Source: Paludibacteraceae bacterium
Lineage (GTDB): Bacteria; Bacteroidota; Bacteroidia; Bacteroidales; Paludibacteraceae
Length of the DNA stretch: 64,000 nt
Assembly (NCBI GenBank): GCA_017630395.1
Contig: JAGBVI010000064.1
Location: forward strand, 1-64,000
Direction of reading: 5' to 3'
Shown: positions 59,537 through 64,000 of the stretch, piece after piece
How positions within the stretch are numbered: the first letter of the stretch is position 1
Layout: every line of letters starts with the position of its first letter
Position numbers and translations under genes: made by a program
Notes under the pieces: model-generated
Seen by the model: only the letters and a program-made list of their open reading frames with translations
What the model was told of the DNA's origin: nothing
The model's database searches: none

Positions 59537-59554
59537 CTTAAAATCTCAGTTTTA
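59537..59554 (-). promoter_or_regulatory. 18-nt leader motif, copy 3
   Basis: Reads TAAAACTGAGATTTTAAG on the minus strand, between the inverted repeat at 59564 and the ribosome site of the LemA gene. Same motif as at 52766 and 57322. Confidence 0.5.
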
Positions 59555-59563
59555 ATGGGTTAT

Positions 59564-59617
59564 CCTATACAATATATAGTGCTTTTTGTTTATTATATAC
59601 ACTATATATTGTATAGG
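59564..59617 (-). promoter_or_regulatory. Perfect 18-bp inverted repeat, operon control element
   Basis: CCTATACAATATATAGTG (59564-59581) is exactly complementary to 59600-59617 around 18 nt. It lies between the dUTPase stop and the LemA-family gene. Its ATATATAGT core is shared with the inverted repeat at 52790, and both are followed by the same 18-nt leader motif. Confidence 0.7.
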
Positions 59618-59631
59618 TTTATTATTAAAAA

Positions 59632-60165
59632 TTACTTCTTATCGGTAGAACCAAATCCGCCAGTACGCTTGGCTTCTGTTTCATCATCTATGGTGATACC
59701 ATAAGGAACAAATACACCTTGACAGAATGCATCTCCTTGTACGAGTTCGATAGGCTTCTTAATTGAAGAATCATTCACAAGCTTGACATTGATATGTCCT
59801 TCGTTATTAGCTCCATAATAGTCTGCATCGATAATACCGACTGTGTTCGCAAGATGAACGCCATACTTAAAGCCATGACCACTTCTTGGATAAATCTGAA
59901 GTCCCCATCCTTCATCAATCTTACATCTAATTCCCGTAGGAATTGTAACAGAAGAATTTACAGGGATATCCACCATAGGTGTTGGCAAAAAGAAGTCATA
60001 TCCCATACTACCAGTAGTTGCTCTCTTAGGGAGTTTGATTGAATCATATACTTGCTTCAATGCTGCATCGGGGAATCTTGAGAATACATCCTTAAAATCT
60101 CCTGACAAAATATCCTTCTTCCACTGACTAAACGAAACCTTCTCAAATTGGGCTATTCTATTCAT
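59632..60165 (-). CDS. dut: dUTPase (trimeric)
   Basis: A 177-residue trimeric dUTPase. Motif 1 is TGSMGYDFF, motif 2 YPRSGHGFKYGV, motif 3 GIIDADYYG, motif 4 GDAFCQGVFV and motif 5 RTGGFGSTDK, in the right order. It hydrolyses dUTP to dUMP, preventing uracil incorporation and feeding dTMP synthesis. The N-terminal 45 residues (FEKVSFSQWKKDIL) are an extension. The start at 60165 is chosen because GAAAGGCAAGATACA lies before it; the longer frame from 60207 runs into AT-rich leader sequence. Confidence 0.93.
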   Translation of the reverse strand: MNRIAQFEKVSFSQWKKDILSGDFKDVFSRFPDAALKQVYDSIKLPKRATTGSMGYDFFLPTPMVDIPVNSSVTIPTGIRCKIDEGWGLQIYPRSGHGFKYGVHLANTVGIIDADYYGANNEGHINVKLVNDSSIKKPIELVQGDAFCQGVFVPYGITIDDETEAKRTGGFGSTDKK

Positions 60166-60190
60166 TGTATCTTGCCTTTCTTTTATAACT

Positions 60191-60688
60191 TTAATTATAT
60201 AAAACAATTTTATTTTCTTTTAGGGATTCTTTTACATTAATCACTCTCTGGTTACGAGACCCACACCATTTAAGTGTTAAATCTCTTTGTTCGTCAATAT
60301 ACTTGCCATCAACGAGGACATCTATATATAAAAGTACTCTTGAAATCTGTTTATAGTAAATTTCTTCCCAAGAATATCCTGTATATAACCATATATCTTT
60401 TGTAGGAAATTTCTCCTTTATCTCTTTTGCAAGATTAATTACTTCTTCAACATTTTCGGGTTCAAGAGGATGACCTCCAGAGAATGTAATTCCTTGAATA
60501 TACGGTTTATCTAACGCTTCAAACAGTTCTTTTTTTGCTTCTTTATCAAATAATCTACCAGAGTTTAAATCCCATGTTTTTGGGTTCTGACACCCCCTAC
60601 AATGTAGGGAGCATCCACTAACCCAAAGAACAACTCTTATACCTTCGCCATTGGCAATTGATGTTTTTTCAATCTTATGGTAATTCAT
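60191..60688 (-). CDS. nrdG: Anaerobic ribonucleotide reductase activating protein
   Basis: A 165-residue radical-SAM enzyme: GCSLHCRGC gives the CxxxCxxC cluster ligands, with ITFSGGHPLEPENV as the SAM-binding GGE-like segment and IWLYTGYSWEEI after it. It activates NrdD by generating a glycyl radical. Its ATG follows the stop of nrdD with no gap (TAAATG), a coupled pair, and GGGTGCTGGTGA provides the ribosome site inside nrdD. Oxygen-sensitive, so it points to an anaerobic host. Confidence 0.95.
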   Translation of the reverse strand: MNYHKIEKTSIANGEGIRVVLWVSGCSLHCRGCQNPKTWDLNSGRLFDKEAKKELFEALDKPYIQGITFSGGHPLEPENVEEVINLAKEIKEKFPTKDIWLYTGYSWEEIYYKQISRVLLYIDVLVDGKYIDEQRDLTLKWCGSRNQRVINVKESLKENKIVLYN

Positions 60689-62866
60689 TTAATCACCAGC
60701 ACCCAAATGAACATAACGATTCTTAATTTCTTCTGTACGACCCTTATTCCAGAAATTTTCTCCTAAATAGCCGCAAGTTCTTCTAACTACATTCATCTTG
60801 CTTTTATCTCTGTTGCCACAATTAGGGCAATACCAATCAAGATTATCGTCAATCATAATCTCACCATCATATCCACATACATGACAATAGTCAGATTTTG
60901 TATTGATTTCTGCATACTGAATATTGTCATAAATATACTGAATGAGAGATAATACAGCAGGAATATTATTGGAAAGATTGACTGCTTCAATATAAGAGAT
61001 ACAGCCACCACTACTAATAGGATGGAATTGGGATTCAAACTTCAGCTTGTCAAAGGCATTAATTTTTTCTTCTACAAACACATGATAACTATTTGTCAAG
61101 AAGTTTCTATTTGATTCGCCATCAACTGTACCCCATCGTCTCACTGTTGCCTGAGCAAACTTTTCAGTCAATGATTCACTTGGAGTTCCATAAAGTGCAA
61201 AACCAAGCCCTGTACGTTTCTTCCAATCTAAAACTTTCTTCTTCATATAAGAAACAATTTCAAGCGCCAACTTTTCGCCCTCAGATGTTGTGTGTGATAC
61301 ACCAAGCAAAGATTTTACACATTCATATACACCAATATAACCAAGGGTAATAGTTGCATAACCATCTTGAAGCAAAGGATAAATCGGAGTATGCTTAGGC
61401 AATCTTGCAATAGCACCATGCTGCCAATGAATAGGAGACGCATCCGATGTAACGTTCTTTAACTTTTCATATCTAAGTATTAAACTTTCATAGCAAAGTT
61501 CAAGTCTTTCATCAAATATCTGCCAAAATTCATCGATATTACCTTGAGCAGACATGCCACAATCAGCGAGGTTAATAGAAGTGAGTCCCATATTAAAACG
61601 ACCATACCACTTATATACACCTTCTTCATTATTGATATCGCCCTTGTAAGGCGAAAGCCATGCTCTACAACCCATGCATCCAAACACATTACCTTCATAA
61701 TTCTGCTTCATATGCTTTGCAGAAATAAAGTCAGGCATCATTCTCTTGGCTACACATTCGGCAGCAAGTTTTGTAATATACCAATATTCACTATCTTCGT
61801 GAACATTGTTTTCATCGAGTACATAAAGAAGTTTAGGGAAAGCAGGAGTAATCCATACACCAACTTCATTCTTCATACCCTTAATACGCTGACGAATAAA
61901 TTCTTCGACTATCATTGCAGTTTCCTTTTCGTATTCGGGATTTTCTGCAATATACATAAATACTGAAAGAAAAGGAGACTGCCCGTTGCTGGTTTGGAGC
62001 GTATTTATCTGATATTGAAATGTTTGCACCCCATCACGAACTTCTTTTGCAAGACGCTTTTGAACAATTTTTTCTACGATATTTTTATAGTCTGGATTTT
62101 CATCAAAATTTTCAAAAAGGTCACATTCGCTATTAACCTCTTCTCTAATTCTTTCCTCGCTAATTCTCACGAAAGGAGCAAGATGAGAAAGAGTAATTGT
62201 TTGTCCACCAAACTGAGCAGAAGCAACTTGAGCAATAATCTGAGTTGCAATTGTACAAGCTGTTCTAAAGCTATGAGGTTTTTCAATCATCTTACCATTA
62301 ATAACCGTACCATTCTGTAACATATCTTCTATGTTAACTAAACAACAATTGAAACTATGATTCAAATAGTGCCCAAGGTCATGAATATGAATAATACCTT
62401 CTTGATGAGCCTGAGCAATATGAGGAGGAAGCATCATTCTGAGAGAAATATCCTTGGACACTTCTTCTGCCACCAAATCTCTACAAGTAGAAATCAGTGC
62501 TTCATTTTTATTAGAATTCTCAGACAAAGATGCCTTATTAGTACCATCAATAATACCAAGCACCTTATTATCGATAGTATTATGCTGTCTCTGATACTCT
62601 CTTACCGCTCTATAGTCTTCATATGCTTTTGCAGTAAGTCTCTGCTTCTTCGAAATCAGTTTGTTGTATACTAATGCTTCAATATCGGAAATTGATACAT
62701 TGTCAACACTGATAAGTTCAGCTTCAATTTCATTAGCAATATCATTGGCAATCTTTGTCTTTTCTGTGCCACCACCATATTTCATTGCCTTAAGAATTGC
62801 TTTGCTAATTTTTTCTTTGTTAAATGATACAATATGACCATCTCTTTTGGTAACTGTATTAGCCAT
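60689..62866 (-). CDS. nrdD: Anaerobic ribonucleoside-triphosphate reductase
   Basis: A 725-residue class III reductase converting NTPs to dNTPs. An ATP-cone regulatory domain lies at the start (VTKRDGHIVSFNKEKISKAI to about residue 95). The catalytic barrel has HDLGHYLNHSFNCCLVN, GMTS-like GLTSINLADCGMS and the metal-binding CHVCGYDG ... WYCPNCGNRDKS (about 656-682). The C-terminal glycyl-radical motif RRTCGYLGEN has Gly at about residue 699. No truncation or missing key residue was seen. Followed directly by nrdG. Confidence 0.95.
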   Translation of the reverse strand: MANTVTKRDGHIVSFNKEKISKAILKAMKYGGGTEKTKIANDIANEIEAELISVDNVSISDIEALVYNKLISKKQRLTAKAYEDYRAVREYQRQHNTIDNKVLGIIDGTNKASLSENSNKNEALISTCRDLVAEEVSKDISLRMMLPPHIAQAHQEGIIHIHDLGHYLNHSFNCCLVNIEDMLQNGTVINGKMIEKPHSFRTACTIATQIIAQVASAQFGGQTITLSHLAPFVRISEERIREEVNSECDLFENFDENPDYKNIVEKIVQKRLAKEVRDGVQTFQYQINTLQTSNGQSPFLSVFMYIAENPEYEKETAMIVEEFIRQRIKGMKNEVGVWITPAFPKLLYVLDENNVHEDSEYWYITKLAAECVAKRMMPDFISAKHMKQNYEGNVFGCMGCRAWLSPYKGDINNEEGVYKWYGRFNMGLTSINLADCGMSAQGNIDEFWQIFDERLELCYESLILRYEKLKNVTSDASPIHWQHGAIARLPKHTPIYPLLQDGYATITLGYIGVYECVKSLLGVSHTTSEGEKLALEIVSYMKKKVLDWKKRTGLGFALYGTPSESLTEKFAQATVRRWGTVDGESNRNFLTNSYHVFVEEKINAFDKLKFESQFHPISSGGCISYIEAVNLSNNIPAVLSLIQYIYDNIQYAEINTKSDYCHVCGYDGEIMIDDNLDWYCPNCGNRDKSKMNVVRRTCGYLGENFWNKGRTEEIKNRYVHLGAGD

Positions 62867-62890
62867 ATCTATTTCCTTTCTTTTATATAT

Positions 62891-64000
62891 TTATGAGTTT
62901 AACATTTTAATTAATTCTTCTTCGGAAATAATAGAAACACCTAACTCTTTTGCTTTTTTATTTTTGCCACTTGTAGATGTGACATCATTATTCACAAGAT
63001 AAGAAGTCTTAACACTTACACTTCCACTCACTTTGCCACCAGCAGATTCAATTCTCTCTTTGGCTTCGTCTCTATTTGCAAAATGATTAAGAGAACCCGT
63101 GATGCAGAATGTCTTCCCTGTCAAGATATTTGAAGCAGCAACATTCTGTGCCTTTTCGAAAGTAAAATGTCTTGCAAGATTTCTAATCATATTACCATTA
63201 TTCATTGCATATTCAACAATACTATCGTTCATTGCTCCACCAAAATCATCTAGTGCAGTCCAATCAAAAGGATTGACAAATGCTTTGTAGAACACTGCGA
63301 AATCACCTTCAAAGAATTTAGCAATGGTTTTACTTGCCGTTCTGCCAATAAGAGGAATACTAAGTGAATAAATGAACCTATCAAGTGTAGTATCCTTACT
63401 TGCTTCAATGGCATTAAGTAGCTTCTTAACCGACTTCTCACCAAAACCTTCTAACTTCATCATTTCGATAGAATAGTTTTTAAGATTATATATGTCTTCA
63501 AAGGAAGATAGCCAACTAAGTTTGATAAACTTCTCTATCGTTGCTTCACTCATTCCATCTATGTTCATTGCATTTTTAGAAACAAAATGAGTCAACTTAC
63601 CAAGCAACTTACCCTTACAGTTATCGTTAGTACATACGAGAACCTTAGAATCGTTATCTTGCTTGATTTCTGTATTACCACCACAAATAGGACAAACAGA
63701 AGGAATAGCGATATAGTCAAATTCTTTTCCTAATGCCATTCTTTCATCGGCTGAAACATTTCTATGAATCTGCGGGATTATTTGATTGGCTTTATAAACT
63801 TCAATAGTGTCACCAATATGCAAATCTAAACTTGTTAGAATGGAAATGTTATGAACTGAAGCTCTTTCGACGGTTGTGCCGTCTATTTCAACAGGTTCAA
63901 AAATTGCTGTGGGTGTAAGGGTTCCCGTCTTTCCCATCGTCCAATCCATATCAATCAATTTGGTCTTGTGCTTATCATCTTCTCTCTTGTAAGCAATGCC
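62891..64000 (-). CDS. ligA: NAD-dependent DNA ligase, 3' part (partial at window edge)
   Basis: The frame continues beyond the right edge of the window, so only the C-terminal 370 or so residues are present. Visible parts: the end of the nucleotidyltransferase/OB region (DMDWTMGKTGTLTPTA, and SVHNISILTSLDLHIGDTIEV in parts), a four-Cys zinc finger (CPICGG ... CTNDNCKG), helix-hairpin-helix repeats (AMNIDGMSEATIEKF, EGFGEKSVKKLL, PLIGRTASKTIAKF) and a C-terminal BRCT domain (LTGKTFCITGSLNHF, ISEEELIKML). It seals nicks in DNA using NAD. The first in-frame Met in the window (63958) is not the real start. It is the most upstream gene of the visible minus-strand block. Confidence 0.93.
   Translation of the reverse strand, partial: GIAYKREDDKHKTKLIDMDWTMGKTGTLTPTAIFEPVEIDGTTVERASVHNISILTSLDLHIGDTIEVYKANQIIPQIHRNVSADERMALGKEFDYIAIPSVCPICGGNTEIKQDNDSKVLVCTNDNCKGKLLGKLTHFVSKNAMNIDGMSEATIEKFIKLSWLSSFEDIYNLKNYSIEMMKLEGFGEKSVKKLLNAIEASKDTTLDRFIYSLSIPLIGRTASKTIAKFFEGDFAVFYKAFVNPFDWTALDDFGGAMNDSIVEYAMNNGNMIRNLARHFTFEKAQNVAASNILTGKTFCITGSLNHFANRDEAKERIESAGGKVSGSVSVKTSYLVNNDVTSTSGKNKKAKELGVSIISEEELIKMLNS

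Overview
The window is part of a large, AT-rich, probably temperate siphovirus genome or prophage from a Gram-positive anaerobe, most likely a gut-type Clostridia host. Evidence seen in the sequence: a tail module (tail-tube-like protein, giant tape measure, Dit, tail hub), a lysis cassette (LLH-type holin plus amidase with SH3 domain), a long receptor-binding/fibre cassette, a large serine recombinase, strong AAGGAGG-type ribosome binding sites and sigma-A-type promoters. The anaerobic ribonucleotide reductase pair NrdD/NrdG argues for an anaerobic host.

Layout. (1) 1-17,770, plus strand: tail tube and small tail genes, interrupted by recombination and endonuclease genes (GIY-YIG endonuclease, RecU-like nuclease, tyrosine recombinase), then a tape-measure gene of 3,450 codons split by a group I intron (8715-10009) that carries a Vsr-like homing endonuclease in its P6 loop. 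(2) 17,831-24,397: Dit, tail hub, small membrane proteins, holin, endolysin. (3) 24,519-47,083: baseplate/fibre cassette with a BppU-like protein, a 2,407-residue adhesin, an XkdX-like microprotein, a beta-helix protein, a family of fibres sharing N-terminal and C-terminal tags, a 22-residue leucine-rich-repeat protein and a family 2 glycosyltransferase. It ends at a strong terminator. (4) 47,191-49,915: serine integrase region with a leader peptide, a G-rich tract and a small resolvase-like protein. (5) 49,982-64,000, minus strand: small early-type genes, an array of seven recognisable tRNAs plus one aberrant tRNA-like gene, three near-copies of a consensus promoter, then metallophosphoesterase, LemA-family, dUTPase, NrdG, NrdD and the 3' part of an NAD-dependent DNA ligase.

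How it fits together. Plus-strand genes are virion, lysis and adhesion functions; minus-strand genes are nucleotide metabolism, translation support and small accessory proteins. The two transcription units converge at a hairpin near 49,878-49,915. Regulation appears to use intrinsic terminators between plus-strand blocks, possible alternative-hairpin leaders (2009-2094, 6073-6111), and on the minus strand two perfect inverted repeats sharing an ATATATAGT core plus an 18-nt leader motif seen three times. The most unusual items are the intron/endonuclease arrangement with exact inferable splice sites, the tyrosine recombinase inside the tail module alongside a serine integrase, the decayed coding and tRNA-like material in the tRNA array, and the repeated minus-strand regulatory elements. 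All functional names rest on reading motifs by eye; no database search was run.
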